Source of the DNA: Halosolutus halophilus
GTDB taxonomy: Archaea > Halobacteriota > Halobacteria > Halobacteriales > Natrialbaceae
Assembly: GCF_022869805.1 (NCBI RefSeq)
Contig: NZ_CP094974.1
Coordinates: forward strand, 1 to 64,000
DNA length: 64,000 nt
Direction: 5' to 3'
Shown here: one piece after another, positions 42,589-50,527 of the stretch
Numbering within the stretch: the stretch's first letter is position 1
How the letters are laid out: every line of letters starts with the position of its first letter
Notes under the pieces: model-generated
The model's input: the letters and a program-made list of their open reading frames with translations, nothing else
What the model was told of the DNA's origin: nothing
Database searches by the model: none
Translations under genes and position numbers: made by a program

Positions 42589-42738
42589 ATGAGCAGATAC
42601 GAGTTTACGTGTCCCGAATGTGGGCAAGAGATCGAGGTCAACGAGTCGATGCGTGAGGCGACTCTCTCTCACGGCTGTCCGGTCTGTGGTGCGAACGTCT
42701 CCCCGGCGGACTTCGTCGCCGAACAGCCGACGAACTGA
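42589..42738 (+). CDS. Zinc-ribbon microprotein (DUF7560-like)
   Basis: A 49-residue protein, MSRYEFTCPECGQEIEVNES, with CPEC at 8-11 and CPVC at 30-33, a complete small zinc ribbon ending ADFVAEQPTN. It fits the haloarchaeal DUF7560 zinc-ribbon pattern (recalled). The AT-rich CCTATATATAG near 42527-42537 is a good TATA box about 52-62 nt upstream. It converges with the pyridoxamine-oxidase-like gene. Confidence 0.75.
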   Translation: MSRYEFTCPECGQEIEVNESMREATLSHGCPVCGANVSPADFVAEQPTN

Positions 42739-42776
42739 CCTCGGCTGCGCCGGCGCGTCAGTTCCGTGTTCGTACG

Positions 42777-43229
42777 CTACTCGTCCCGATCGACTTCCGT
42801 TCGGCGTCCGTCGAGCGTCTCCGGGTCGAGTCGGTAGAGTTCGATGCTCAGCGCGTCTTTTCCCTCGGCCCAGATTTCGAACAGCGGCCGTTTCGCATCG
42901 CCGTACTGGGCGATCTGGCCCGGCGTGAGATCGTTCGGGTCGATGCTCTCGAGGGTTCCCTTCGCGATGACGCTCCGGTAGGTCGATTCGGCCTCGTCGT
43001 AGACGACGAGTCGGCTCTGGGGCGTCGATGCCAGGAACTCGCGTTTTTCGCTCTCCGGCGTCGACACAAGTCGCATGTAGAAGACTCGGCTTTCCTCGTC
43101 GTAGCCGTAGGAGATCGGAATCGCGTACGGCTCGTTGTCCCGGGCCAGCGATAGCACTCCAGTTTCGCGATGACCGAGGAACTCGTCGATTTCCGCGTCG
43201 GTCATGTCGGCTTCCTTGTCGATAGCCAT
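42777..43229 (-). CDS. Pyridoxamine 5'-phosphate oxidase family flavoprotein
   Basis: A 150-residue split-barrel protein of the PNPOx-like/FMN-binding class. It contains the N-terminal helix MTDAEIDEFLGHRETGVLSL, NEPYAIPISYGYDEESRVFY (strand pair with the nucleotide-binding region) and the second half SRLVVYDEAESTYRSVIAKG. It could bind FMN or F420. Haloarchaea carry many such proteins with unknown substrates. ATG 43229 (MAIDKEADMTDAEID) is preferred over an upstream start that would include 23 atypical residues. Confidence 0.85.
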   Translation of the reverse strand: MAIDKEADMTDAEIDEFLGHRETGVLSLARDNEPYAIPISYGYDEESRVFYMRLVSTPESEKREFLASTPQSRLVVYDEAESTYRSVIAKGTLESIDPNDLTPGQIAQYGDAKRPLFEIWAEGKDALSIELYRLDPETLDGRRTEVDRDE

Positions 43230-43294
43230 CGTCTCGTTGCTTTGCCAAAGGAGAAACACTATCTTTAGAGTTGCCATCGTCACCGACGGGTCCC

Positions 43295-43313
43295 GCACGG
43301 CCGCTGGCCGTGC
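43295..43313. terminator. GC-rich hairpin between two minus-strand genes
   Basis: GCACGGCC (43295-43302), loop GCT, GGCCGTGC (43306-43313), with outer TCCCG/CGGGA complementarity. It lies just 3' of the gene 43345-43716 (minus strand) and upstream of the next. A terminator or processing site is possible. Confidence 0.35.
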
Positions 43314-43344
43314 TCCACGGGATCGTCCCGGCGGATATCGGCCC

Positions 43345-43716
43345 CTACTCGCTCTCGTCGTCGGTCCCGACGAGGATCGGTTCGCGAATCTCGAGGGCCG
43401 TCTCGAACTCCGGTTCCCGATCGAGCCGGCGTCCGACCCGTAACAGCTGTTCCTCGTGCGCCCGGCGGACGGCCGACAGTTCGCGGTCCTCGAATCCGAG
43501 TTCGTCGCCGATCGCCTCCCAGTGACCGGGATCGACGAGAAACGCCTCGAACGTCTCTCCGTCGTGGACCCGCTCGTACTCGCGACGGTACCGCTCGCGT
43601 TCCGCCGCCAGTAGCTCCTGCGTGAGGTCGACGAGGTCGGGGAGCCGGGTCCCCGGCACGCTCGCCTTCGCGGCCGTGAGCAAGAGCACCTGCCCCTCGA
43701 TCGGTTCGCCCGCCAT
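43345..43716 (-). CDS. Conserved haloarchaeal protein, unknown function
   Basis: A 123-residue helical protein. VDLTQELLAAERERYRREYE is a long charged helix, EAFLVDPGHWEAIGDELGFE follows, and the end is EIREPILVGTDDESE. Its start overlaps the stop codon of the upstream gene by one base (ATGA-type), indicating translational coupling. No domain recognised. It forms an operon with the two small genes upstream (43716-43976, 43982-44188). Confidence 0.65.
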   Translation of the reverse strand: MAGEPIEGQVLLLTAAKASVPGTRLPDLVDLTQELLAAERERYRREYERVHDGETFEAFLVDPGHWEAIGDELGFEDRELSAVRRAHEEQLLRVGRRLDREPEFETALEIREPILVGTDDESE

Positions 43717-43976
43717 CAGCCACCCGCGCGCATCGCTTTCCGTGCGAAGTCCTCGACGAGCGGGTCCAGCGTTTCCGCCTCGCCCTCGAAGACGACCGTC
43801 ACTTCCGTCAGCGTCAGCGAGGGGCCGATCCCGACGGATTCGGAGGATATCGACGCCGACCAGTCCTCGCCCTCGACCGTGCTGTCGTCGACGCGCTCGC
43901 CGCCCAGGTTCGTCAGGTACCGGATCGCGAGGCGTTCGGAGATGCCGCGAAAGGAGCGCTCGATACGTGTTCCCAT
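43716..43976 (-). CDS. Conserved small haloarchaeal protein
   Basis: An 86-residue protein: MGTRIERSFRGISERLAIRY, LTNLGGERVDDSTVEGEDWS, then a beta-rich region (SLTLTEVTVVFEGEAETLDP) and a C-terminal helix DFARKAMRAGG. Similar short proteins occur in many haloarchaea; I cannot name a function. Its stop overlaps the start of the next gene, and its start is 5 nt from the end of the preceding frame. Confidence 0.65.
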   Translation of the reverse strand: MGTRIERSFRGISERLAIRYLTNLGGERVDDSTVEGEDWSASISSESVGIGPSLTLTEVTVVFEGEAETLDPLVEDFARKAMRAGG

Positions 43977-43981
43977 GCCGG

Positions 43982-44188
43982 TCAGTTGGGCACCTGGCCG
44001 GTTAAATTCGCCTGTCGTTCGATCGTCTCGCTGCCGCCCCTGGACTCCGGAGTCGGCCCGTCGAGATCCGGATACTGGCCGTATAGCTCCAGTACGGTCC
44101 CGACGATCGCTACGGCGAGTCCAGCCCGGCTACCGGTGGAGACGGGACTCCAGGCCGCGAGCAGGAGACGGCCGATCCCCAGGACCAC
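43982..44188 (-). CDS. Possible small membrane-associated protein
   Basis: A GTG-started frame of 68 residues: MVLGIGRLLLAAWSPVSTGS, a hydrophobic stretch RAGLAVAIVGTVLELYGQYP, and a polar tail. The upstream codon series contains a stop, so the start is defined. The 5-nt distance to the next gene supports an operon. Confidence is limited because the N-terminal part is short on haloarchaeal acidic character. Confidence 0.4.
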   Translation of the reverse strand: MVLGIGRLLLAAWSPVSTGSRAGLAVAIVGTVLELYGQYPDLDGPTPESRGGSETIERQANLTGQVPN

Positions 44189-44337
44189 GCACGCTCACTC
44201 GATCCTCGATCGGGTCTCGTTCCGGCCGGACAGGACGTCGATCAGCCCGTCGACGTCGAGGCGGAGCACGGATTCGAGCATACGGGTTCGTGTCAGCCAG
44301 GGGTAACAAGCGTTCCGGTGGACCCGGGACCGATCGG

Positions 44338-44628
44338 CTACGCCGTGCCGCCGGCGACCGGCGGGAACACCGACACGACGTCTCCGTCGGATAGCTCCGT
44401 CGCCGGGCCTGCCATGTGGGCCACGTTGCGCCCGTTCTTGAGGACGCTTAGCTGTGGCCGGACCGCGTCCCCGTCGTCCGACAGGAGTCGCCCGTCGAGT
44501 CCGTCGTACTCGTCCTCGAGGGTCTCGAGGACGTCTCCGACGGTCGTGTCGTCCTCGACCGTCCGACTGTGCTCTTTGGTTCCGACGGCGTCGCGAAAGG
44601 TGGCGAAAAACCGAAGTTCGATCTCCAT
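44338..44628 (-). CDS. Ubiquitin-like small archaeal modifier (SAMP1/MoaD-like)
   Basis: A 96-residue beta-grasp protein of the MoaD/ThiS superfamily. It has FFATFRDAVGTKEHSRTVED (strand-turn-strand), TTVGDVLETLEDEYDGLDGR (central helix) and SVLKNGRNVAHMAG. The C-terminus is FPPVAGG followed by two further residues, T and A, before the TAG. In SAMP1 and MoaD the GG is terminal and is adenylated by the E1-like UbaA. The extra TA would need to be removed or would block activation. It may be a SAMP1 paralogue working in molybdopterin synthesis or protein modification. Confidence 0.85.
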   Translation of the reverse strand: MEIELRFFATFRDAVGTKEHSRTVEDDTTVGDVLETLEDEYDGLDGRLLSDDGDAVRPQLSVLKNGRNVAHMAGPATELSDGDVVSVFPPVAGGTA

Positions 44629-44713
44629 ATCGGATTCTCGGCTCGTGACGACATAAACGTAGGTCCGGACGGCCGAGCAGCCGATCGGGACGGCACGGCC
44701 GGCCCCGATCGGC

Positions 44714-45064
44714 TCAGGTCGCCGACGTCGCGGGCGCGGAGGTGTACGAAACGGCGTCGACGCCCGCGTTCTCGAGCGCGTCGTCGATCGCGCTCGCGCC
44801 GATTTCCGTCGCCCTTTCGGGGTCGTCGGCCTCGACGGTGACGGTCACGGTAAACGCGACCGTGATCGTGTAGGGGTCGAACGGGGCGGTCGGGTGTTCG
44901 TACACCTCGGCGTCCTCGATCGTCCAGCCGGCGATCCGTCCTTCGGCTTCGAGCGACTCGAGATTCGCGGTCAGTTCCGCAGTGGCGGCGTCACAGGCAG
45001 TCGTGTCGGTTCCCTCGTGCAGCGTCACGAGCGTCGTCCCGTCACGCGAGACGGCAAACTCCAT
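44714..45064 (-). CDS. Conserved haloarchaeal protein, unknown function
   Basis: A 116-residue protein rich in Thr/Ala/Glu: MEFAVSRDGTTLVTLHEGTD, an amphipathic helix ATAELTANLESLEAEGRIAG, and beta strands (YTITVAFTVTVTVEADDPER). The ATG at 45064 follows a short AT-poor gap. No cysteine or motif suggests a cofactor. Probably a small alpha/beta cytoplasmic protein. It is a single gene between the SAMP-like and DUF2071 genes. Confidence 0.65.
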   Translation of the reverse strand: MEFAVSRDGTTLVTLHEGTDTTACDAATAELTANLESLEAEGRIAGWTIEDAEVYEHPTAPFDPYTITVAFTVTVTVEADDPERATEIGASAIDDALENAGVDAVSYTSAPATSAT

Positions 45065-45154
45065 GGCTGCCTCTAACGAGGCCGGGGATTTGAACGCTTG
45101 GGCTGGGATGGCAGCCGTATCGTGTCTCCGATCGAATCCGGGGGCCGGGCGCGA

Positions 45155-45856
45155 TCAGGCTCGCTCCTCCCACTGCTGGCTCCGCGAGGCCGCCACGTCC
45201 AGGCCCGGACTGTAGTAAGTGACCGGCTCCGAAGCCGGTCGCCGGAAGCCGTTGGCCGTCAACAGGGTGTTCGTCTCGACGTCGGCGGCTGCCGGATAGA
45301 GCGTCCACGGGTCGTGGTCGACCTCGGTGTATCGGAGGGTGCCGTCGGAGGCTTCCGTGTAAAACCGGTACCGCTCGACGAGGAACCGTGCCAGTGGCTC
45401 CTCGGGTGCCGAGAACGGTTCGCCGGTCGGCCAGTACGCGGCCTCGTAGTGTGCGGGGCGCGCGCCGGGATGTCGTCGGCGACTCGAGAACTGTACTCGC
45501 CCGTCGTCCCAGTCGAGCGAGATGCGAGCGTAGTAGTACGGCAGGTGGTGGAACAGGCGTGCGCCGGTTACGCTCGCCAGCCCCTGTGCATCGAGACTGA
45601 AGAAGTAGACCCCGGGTTCGCCGTCACAGGTGACGTACGTCCGCAAATTGAGTTCGGGCAGTGGGATGCCGACCCCGGCCGGGAACCCCCGCGGTCGAAC
45701 GGCCACGTTGGTGAACGGCACCGCCGAGAGCCACCCGCTCCCGTCGTGTTCGTCGACGGTGAGCCTGTCGGGAAGGTGTGCGTCGATCACGCTCGCGTCG
45801 ACGGGCCAGTTCTCGAACAGCAGGTGTCGCCATCCCATCTCCAGCGGGAGGACCAT
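45155..45856 (-). CDS. DUF2071/YqjF family protein
   Basis: A 233-residue protein of the YqjF/DUF2071 family (acetoacetate-decarboxylase-like fold). It shows MGWRHLLFENWPVDASVIDA and HLPDRLTVDEHDGSGWLSAV, then ELNLRTYVTCDGEPGVYFFS (the RTYV motif) and LFHHLPYYYARISLDWDDGR. It ends DVAASRSQQWEERA. Function unknown; no decarboxylase catalytic lysine is identified. ATG 45856 (MVLPLEMGWR) is the first plausible start in a frame that is open further upstream through the glycosyltransferase gene. Confidence 0.9.
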   Translation of the reverse strand: MVLPLEMGWRHLLFENWPVDASVIDAHLPDRLTVDEHDGSGWLSAVPFTNVAVRPRGFPAGVGIPLPELNLRTYVTCDGEPGVYFFSLDAQGLASVTGARLFHHLPYYYARISLDWDDGRVQFSSRRRHPGARPAHYEAAYWPTGEPFSAPEEPLARFLVERYRFYTEASDGTLRYTEVDHDPWTLYPAAADVETNTLLTANGFRRPASEPVTYYSPGLDVAASRSQQWEERA

Positions 45857-45959
45857 AGTGACGACATGTCGGCAAGCGTGAAAACTTGTTTCCTCTCGCT
45901 GCGCGCTCGTCCCGCACGGTCGGCGGACCCGGCCGGCGAGACACACCCCTCGCTCCGTC

Positions 45960-47069
45960 TCACGAGTGCAGCGCGTCGTAGACCGTCGCCAGTTGCTCGA
46001 GCGAGTGTTCGACCGAGAGCATCGCCCGCCGCCGGCGACAGAGATCCGAGAGCCGATCGTTCTCCGCGAGCGTCCGGTGGATCGCCCAGCGGAAGCCCTC
46101 GAGATCGCCGGGTTCGTACCGATAGCCGGTCTCGCCCGCGATGACGCTGTCGGTGAGCGCGCCCGCGTCGACGGCGACGACCGGCGTTCCGCAGGCGGTC
46201 GCCTCGAGCGCGACCAGACCCTGGGTCTCCACCGGACTCGGGAAGACGAAGACGTCGAGAGCCGAGTACAACGCGGGCAGGTCCTCGCGATCGAGAAAGC
46301 CGAGGAATCGGACGTCGGCGTCGACGTCCGCGGCGTACGCTTCGAGGTCCTCGCGGGCGGGGCCGTCCCCGGCCAGGACGAGCGTGTGACCGGTCCCTTC
46401 GATCGCGTCGATCGCTTCCTCCAGGTTCTTCTCGGGGCTGTGCCGACCGCTATACCCCAGCAGCGGTCCCTCGGGCAAGTCGTACCGGTCCCGGAACGCC
46501 GTCGCATCGACCGGCCGGAAGAACTCGGTGTCGATGCCGTTCGAAACGACGCTCACGTCGCCGTCCACCCCGATGTGGTGTTGCAGGTGGCGTCGGGCGA
46601 ACGACGTCGGGGTGACGACGTGGTCGACGCGTTCGAAGAACGATCGTTCGTACGCCCGGCAGACCCGCTGGAACCCACCGACTAACCGGTCGGGAACGTG
46701 CTGGTCGGCGCGGTCGTCGAGCAGGGTGTGGTAGGAGGCGACGACGGGAACGTCGTGTTCGCGGGCGAACCGGAGCCCGGCGATGCCGACGGTAAACGGC
46801 GTGTGAAGGTGGACGACGTCGGACGCGGGCACTTCGTCGGGAACTGTCGGGAGTCCGAGTCGGTACCGGGAGTACAGCGGTGCGCGAACGCTCGGAATCG
46901 CGTACTCCCCCTCTCCGGGCACGTAGCCGTCCATCTGCGGGAAGACGACGGTCATCGAATCCCGACACCGGGGCCAGCGCTCGCGCCAGAGCGACACCGT
47001 GTACGAGACGCCGTTGATCGTCGGCAGGTAGAGGTCCGTAAACGCGGTGACGGACGCCGTTCTGGCCAT
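45960..47069 (-). CDS. Glycosyltransferase family 4 protein
   Basis: A 369-residue GT-B glycosyltransferase. The N-terminal domain opens FTDLYLPTINGVSYTVSLWR with the glycine-rich acceptor loop and HLHTPFTVGIAGLRFAREHD. The C-terminal nucleotide-sugar domain includes VVSNGIDTEFFRP, GYSGRHSPEKNLEEAIDAIE and the EX7E motif in PSPVETQGLVALEATACGTP. It resembles GT4 mannosyl/glucosyl transferases acting on lipids (PimB/UgtP-like). The acceptor is unknown. ATG 47069 (MARTASVTAFTDLYLP) replaces an upstream start. Confidence 0.92.
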   Translation of the reverse strand: MARTASVTAFTDLYLPTINGVSYTVSLWRERWPRCRDSMTVVFPQMDGYVPGEGEYAIPSVRAPLYSRYRLGLPTVPDEVPASDVVHLHTPFTVGIAGLRFAREHDVPVVASYHTLLDDRADQHVPDRLVGGFQRVCRAYERSFFERVDHVVTPTSFARRHLQHHIGVDGDVSVVSNGIDTEFFRPVDATAFRDRYDLPEGPLLGYSGRHSPEKNLEEAIDAIEGTGHTLVLAGDGPAREDLEAYAADVDADVRFLGFLDREDLPALYSALDVFVFPSPVETQGLVALEATACGTPVVAVDAGALTDSVIAGETGYRYEPGDLEGFRWAIHRTLAENDRLSDLCRRRRAMLSVEHSLEQLATVYDALHS

Positions 47070-47157
47070 CGATCGACGATCCAACGGCCTCGAACAAACC
47101 AGTTCCGGAACCGACACGTCCGCCGCGGGGTCGGGTGAGCCCGGTGAAAACTGCCGG

Positions 47158-47643
47158 TCAGTCGATCCGGAACGTCACGTCGTGGCTCGATAGCAGCGAT
47201 CGCATTCGCTCGACTCCGCTGGTCGTGTCCCAGCCGTCGCCCCGGTAGTGTTTGAGCGGATGCCGGAGCCACGAGTACTCGCGGTGGGCGAACACGTCGG
47301 TCGCGTCGGCTCCGTTCTCGAACAGCGCGACGTGGAGTTGCCACGTCGCGAGCGGCCGTTTCCGCCGGACCCAGCTTCCGGCCGAGAGGCGGCCGTCTCG
47401 ATGAACCTTCAGCGACGCGATCGGTTCCGGTTCGAACGCCATCTCATCGAGGTCCGTCCGGAACTCACGGAGTCCGGACTGGACGGTGCCGACGTACTCG
47501 TCGGGATGTTGAACGCACTGTGCGAACCCACCGAGCGGTTCCTTGATGCGGTGGAGGGTCGGGAGAACACGACGGCGGACGCGCGTCGTCAGGTCGATCG
47601 CGCTCGAGCGGTCGTCGTCGGATCGATCGTTCCTCGTCGCCAC
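47158..47643 (-). CDS. Conserved haloarchaeal protein, unknown function
   Basis: About 161 residues if translation starts at GTG 47643 (MATRNDRSDDDRSSAIDLTT); an in-frame GTG 17 codons upstream (47694) gives 178. Conserved-looking blocks are RRVLPTLHRIKEPLGGFAQC, PDEYVGTVQSGLREFRTDLD, ASLKVHRDGRLSAGSWVRRK, and the aromatic stretch REYSWLRHPLKHYRGDGWDT. The closing region is GVERMRSLLSSHDVTFRID. No family or motif recognised. Encoded next to a glycosyltransferase but with its own probable promoter. Confidence 0.6.
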   Translation of the reverse strand: MATRNDRSDDDRSSAIDLTTRVRRRVLPTLHRIKEPLGGFAQCVQHPDEYVGTVQSGLREFRTDLDEMAFEPEPIASLKVHRDGRLSAGSWVRRKRPLATWQLHVALFENGADATDVFAHREYSWLRHPLKHYRGDGWDTTSGVERMRSLLSSHDVTFRID

Positions 47644-47808
47644 AGTAGGGGGTACCGCGGACGAGAGCAAAACCGTTGTGGGTTCCGGTCGCACACGACC
47701 CCGGTCACCCCGGTCGCGATCGGCCCGCCGATCGGTCCGCGTCTGTCCCGTCTCCGGGGAACTGACCCACTGCCGACGTCGGTCAGTCGGCGGCCCGCGC
47801 CCCGATCG

Positions 47809-48195
47809 TCACAGGTCCTGCAACCGGATCCCGTCCTCGACGATGCGCTGGTTTCGTTCCCGCTCGAGGTGCTCCGCAAGATCCTCGTGCTCGTAGAGCT
47901 GGGCGATCACGTCGGCGTACAGCGTCCGCCACGCGATCGCGTAGATCGGGGACTGGCCCCACGCGCGCAGTTCCGGCACGAGGTCGTCGTAGGTCTCGTG
48001 ACGGGCCTCGAACCGATCGATCGCGTCGAGAACGATCGCGGCCGCCTCGCGGTCGTCCTCGGCCCCCTCGATCGCCTCGTTCAGGCGCTGCTCCCAGCCC
48101 GTAACCGCCTCCTGCATGTCCGCGGCGGCGGCATCGTCGTCGTCGGGCAGTCGATCGAGCAATGGCTGTGGTACACCGAGCGATAGCTCGTCCAT
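47809..48195 (-). CDS. Conserved haloarchaeal protein, unknown function
   Basis: A 128-residue acidic helical protein beginning MDELSLGVPQPLLDRLPDDD. DMQEAVTGWEQRLNEAIEGA and REAAAIVLDAIDRFEARHET are long helices, and LRAWGQSPIYAIAWRTLYAD is conserved-looking. It ends RNQRIVEDGIRLQDL. Start chosen at ATG 48195 over one nine codons upstream, which is basic. It is 31 nt from the GNAT gene upstream on the same strand and may be co-transcribed. Confidence 0.65.
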   Translation of the reverse strand: MDELSLGVPQPLLDRLPDDDDAAAADMQEAVTGWEQRLNEAIEGAEDDREAAAIVLDAIDRFEARHETYDDLVPELRAWGQSPIYAIAWRTLYADVIAQLYEHEDLAEHLERERNQRIVEDGIRLQDL

Positions 48196-48226
48196 GCGGC
48201 GGTGTAGACGGGCCACCCGCAAGTAA

Positions 48227-49078
48227 CTACGGCCACGTCGCCAGCAGGACCTCGTCGACGAACTCGTCGTCGATCAGATACTGTTCTTCGCGCGTGCCCT
48301 CGCGGTTCCAGCCGTTGGCCTCGAGGAACGCGATCGCCTCCTCGTTGGTCGCGGGGACGCTCTGATAGATCTTCCGGTAGCCGGCGTCGGCGGCCCACTC
48401 GATGCCGTCCTCGAGCAGCGTCGATCCGATCTCGTTCCGCCGGAAGTCGGGCCGCACGCCGACCGTCACCTCGGCGGTGTGTCGCAGCGACGGGAGTTCG
48501 GGGGCGTCGACGTGGAGCCAGCCGACGATCTCCTCCGCATCGGTCGCTTCCGCCCCCGTTTCGGCGTCGGACCCGTCCTCGTCGTCCGCCGCCGGTTCGA
48601 ACGCGGCGACGAAGAACATCCGCGATCGTTCGTCGTTCGCCCGGATCAGCGCCGACTCGCGCTCGAGTTGCGCCGCGACGTTTTCGGCGACGATGTACGT
48701 CCCGTCGTCTGCCACCGTCCGCATCGTCTCGACCACGCCAGGGCGGTCCTCCTCGCGTGCCGGGCGAATCGTGACGGTCCCGTCCCCGAGGTCGAGTGCG
48801 GTCGGACTCCCCGCGACGGCGATCCGGAGTTTGCCGTTCGTTTCGGTCAGGTAGCCCTGTTCTTTCAGGACCTCGAGACACGATCCGAGTTCCTCCGGGG
48901 AGAGCGGCTTCTCGTCGGTGTAGGTGGCCGATCGAGCGGGTTTGGAGTGGCTGGGACCCGTATCGACACGGATCGATCGGGCCAGTTCGTCGGCCGTGAC
49001 GGCACCGTGTCGTTCGACGTACTCGTAGATCGTCCGCTGTATCGGCTCGTCGAACGACAACGTGGAGTAGACGCTCAT
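48227..49078 (-). CDS. Winged-helix/GNAT N-acetyltransferase fusion
   Basis: A 283-residue protein. The N-terminal winged-helix-like part (about 1-75, LSFDEPIQRTIYEYVERHGA, VTADELARSIRVD, ELGSCLEVLKEQGYLTETNG) precedes a GNAT domain (about 95-283). The GNAT domain contains TIRPAREEDRPGVVETMRTV, the acetyl-CoA loop VTVGVRPDFRRNEIGSTLLE (R/Q-x-x-G/A-like) and FLEANGWNREGT. An acidic, low-complexity insert (AADDEDGSDAETGAEATDAE) is present in the middle. It may acetylate proteins or small molecules and bind DNA or partner proteins through the wHTH. ATG 49078 (MSVYSTLSFDEPIQ) is preferred to an upstream start. Confidence 0.88.
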   Translation of the reverse strand: MSVYSTLSFDEPIQRTIYEYVERHGAVTADELARSIRVDTGPSHSKPARSATYTDEKPLSPEELGSCLEVLKEQGYLTETNGKLRIAVAGSPTALDLGDGTVTIRPAREEDRPGVVETMRTVADDGTYIVAENVAAQLERESALIRANDERSRMFFVAAFEPAADDEDGSDAETGAEATDAEEIVGWLHVDAPELPSLRHTAEVTVGVRPDFRRNEIGSTLLEDGIEWAADAGYRKIYQSVPATNEEAIAFLEANGWNREGTREEQYLIDDEFVDEVLLATWP

Positions 49079-50465
49079 ACGGCCATCGGCACCGACGCTC
49101 CCCATTATTATGCTTCCCCTATCGGCGCTCGTCGATCGCGCGCGGCCGCGAATCGCGTCATTGCCGGCGGCCCCGGAACCGTTTCGGCCCGCCGTCGTGG
49201 CCGTCACGTCCCGCTAATACCTCGTTGGGCCTGTCGCGCCGTCGGGTCGAGTCGGCGTCCTCCCGATTCCGGCCCCGAACGAGGGGATTTGATATAGCAG
49301 TATGGACTTCACCATCCGACGCTCTCGGCTGTCTGCACCGTTTCCTCCCGGATTCGCCGCCCGGACACCGGTCGTCCGGGCCGTACCGAGTGGTCTCGGT
49401 AGCCGTCGCCGTGGCCGATCACGCACGCCGGTTCGAGGCGATCGACACGCCCCGGATCCTCGCACTGGTGTGCCAACCGATCGGTTCCCGGACCGCATCG
49501 CTGGCAGCCCGAACACCTGGGGCCCGTGAACGGCCGGCCGTTTCGGTCAGCTCGCTTTTCCATCGATTCGCCCCGCCATCTCGTCGGCTCGGACTCACCG
49601 GATCCCGACCTGTTGGCGGTTCGCTACGACAGAGACGATCGCAGGCCGGTCGATCGCATCCGAGGACTGCGGGACGGATTCGATTGCGCCGTCGCGGGAC
49701 TCCGGTGCACCTGCGTTCGATGTCCCTCGTCTCCGTTCGATCGGGCCACCTCTCTGGCCCCGTGACGATCGGGTCCCGAACACGAGCCCTACCTGACGCG
49801 TGGAACCGGTTTTCGACGGCTAGAACCAGGGGTTCGTGGCCTCCGATCCCCAGTCAACGACCGGCCGATCGTTACGACGGGTGCCGGGTTCGGCTCTCGG
49901 ACGACAGATATCACGGTTCCACTGGCTCGCTCACGATACGGGGGGCGCCAGAAGACGACCCCACGCGCACCGCTCCATCCTCGACCGATCGCGCTCTTGA
50001 TCGATCGCGCGCGGCGACGTGCACTCGATTCGGCTACGGGTGGCTCGGTTCGAGGATCGATTCGGCTCCGATCGCCCAGCGGGTGGCCGACCGATCGGGT
50101 GTTGGCATCCGGGTCCGCCTGCGCTGTCGCTCGGTCCCGTCTATCGGTCAGCACGACCACTGCCGATCGGTCGGCGTCGGGGTCGGCAGTCGACGCTCCG
50201 GGCCTGTCTCGGTCGCAGGCTCCCCGCCGTCGGACGGCCGAGCGGTGTCGCTGGATCTCGCCAACTGCCGCGAGCATCGGCGAGGACGCCGTTTCCTTCC
50301 AGACCGACCAGTACCCAAACAGTAAATCACATATTGCGATATAGAATTGGGGGCTGCCAACCCAGTACTGAACCGGCTTGCCGAGAGTGGCCGTTCGGAC
50401 CACCGATCGACGGCCGGCACCGTCGTACGCACAGCCCGCGTCACGTACGCGGCACCTGGACTGAC
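49079..50465. other. Long region without a convincing gene
   Basis: About 1.4 kb. Frames of up to 366 codons are open on the plus strand and 301 on the minus strand, but their products are Arg/Ser/Pro-rich and lack the acidic character of every real gene here. The region is rich in GATC/CGATCG words. AT-rich DNA occurs at 50318-50346 (ATCACATATTGCGATATAG and flanks), a possible promoter. Though it lies next to an orc/cdc6-type gene, no typical origin-recognition repeats were recognised by eye. Confidence 0.45.
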
Positions 50466-50483
50466 TTTCGGAACTTTCGGAAG
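50466..50483. promoter_or_regulatory. Tandem TTTCGGAA repeats upstream of the orc gene
   Basis: Two exact 8-bp tandem units on a 9-bp period: TTTCGGAAC (50466-50474) and TTTCGGAAG (50475-50483). They are followed after 13 nt by the TATA-like CTTAAGG (about 50497-50503) and, 25 nt further, the GTG start at 50528. The same layout (TTCGGAAG, 13 nt, CTTATGG) occurs upstream of the polymerase operon. The two units also match ANTTTC (gACTTTC, aACTTTC), the hexamer reported for the crenarchaeal Orc1-2 damage regulon; that link is a hypothesis. Confidence 0.6.
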
Positions 50484-50527
50484 CGGCCCGCCGTGGCTTA
50501 AGGGGATCCAGCCAAAACAGGATACCC

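Noticed and set aside
49225-50325. 366-codon plus-strand frame in the long gap
   Set aside because: Arg/Ser/Pro-rich, with no acidic bias, no motif, and an equally long opposing frame. Treated as non-coding.
49079-50527. Replication origin next to the orc gene
   Set aside because: No ORB-like inverted or direct repeats (TTCCA...TGGAAAC type) were seen by eye, and the Orc protein looks more like a regulator. Adjacency alone is not enough.
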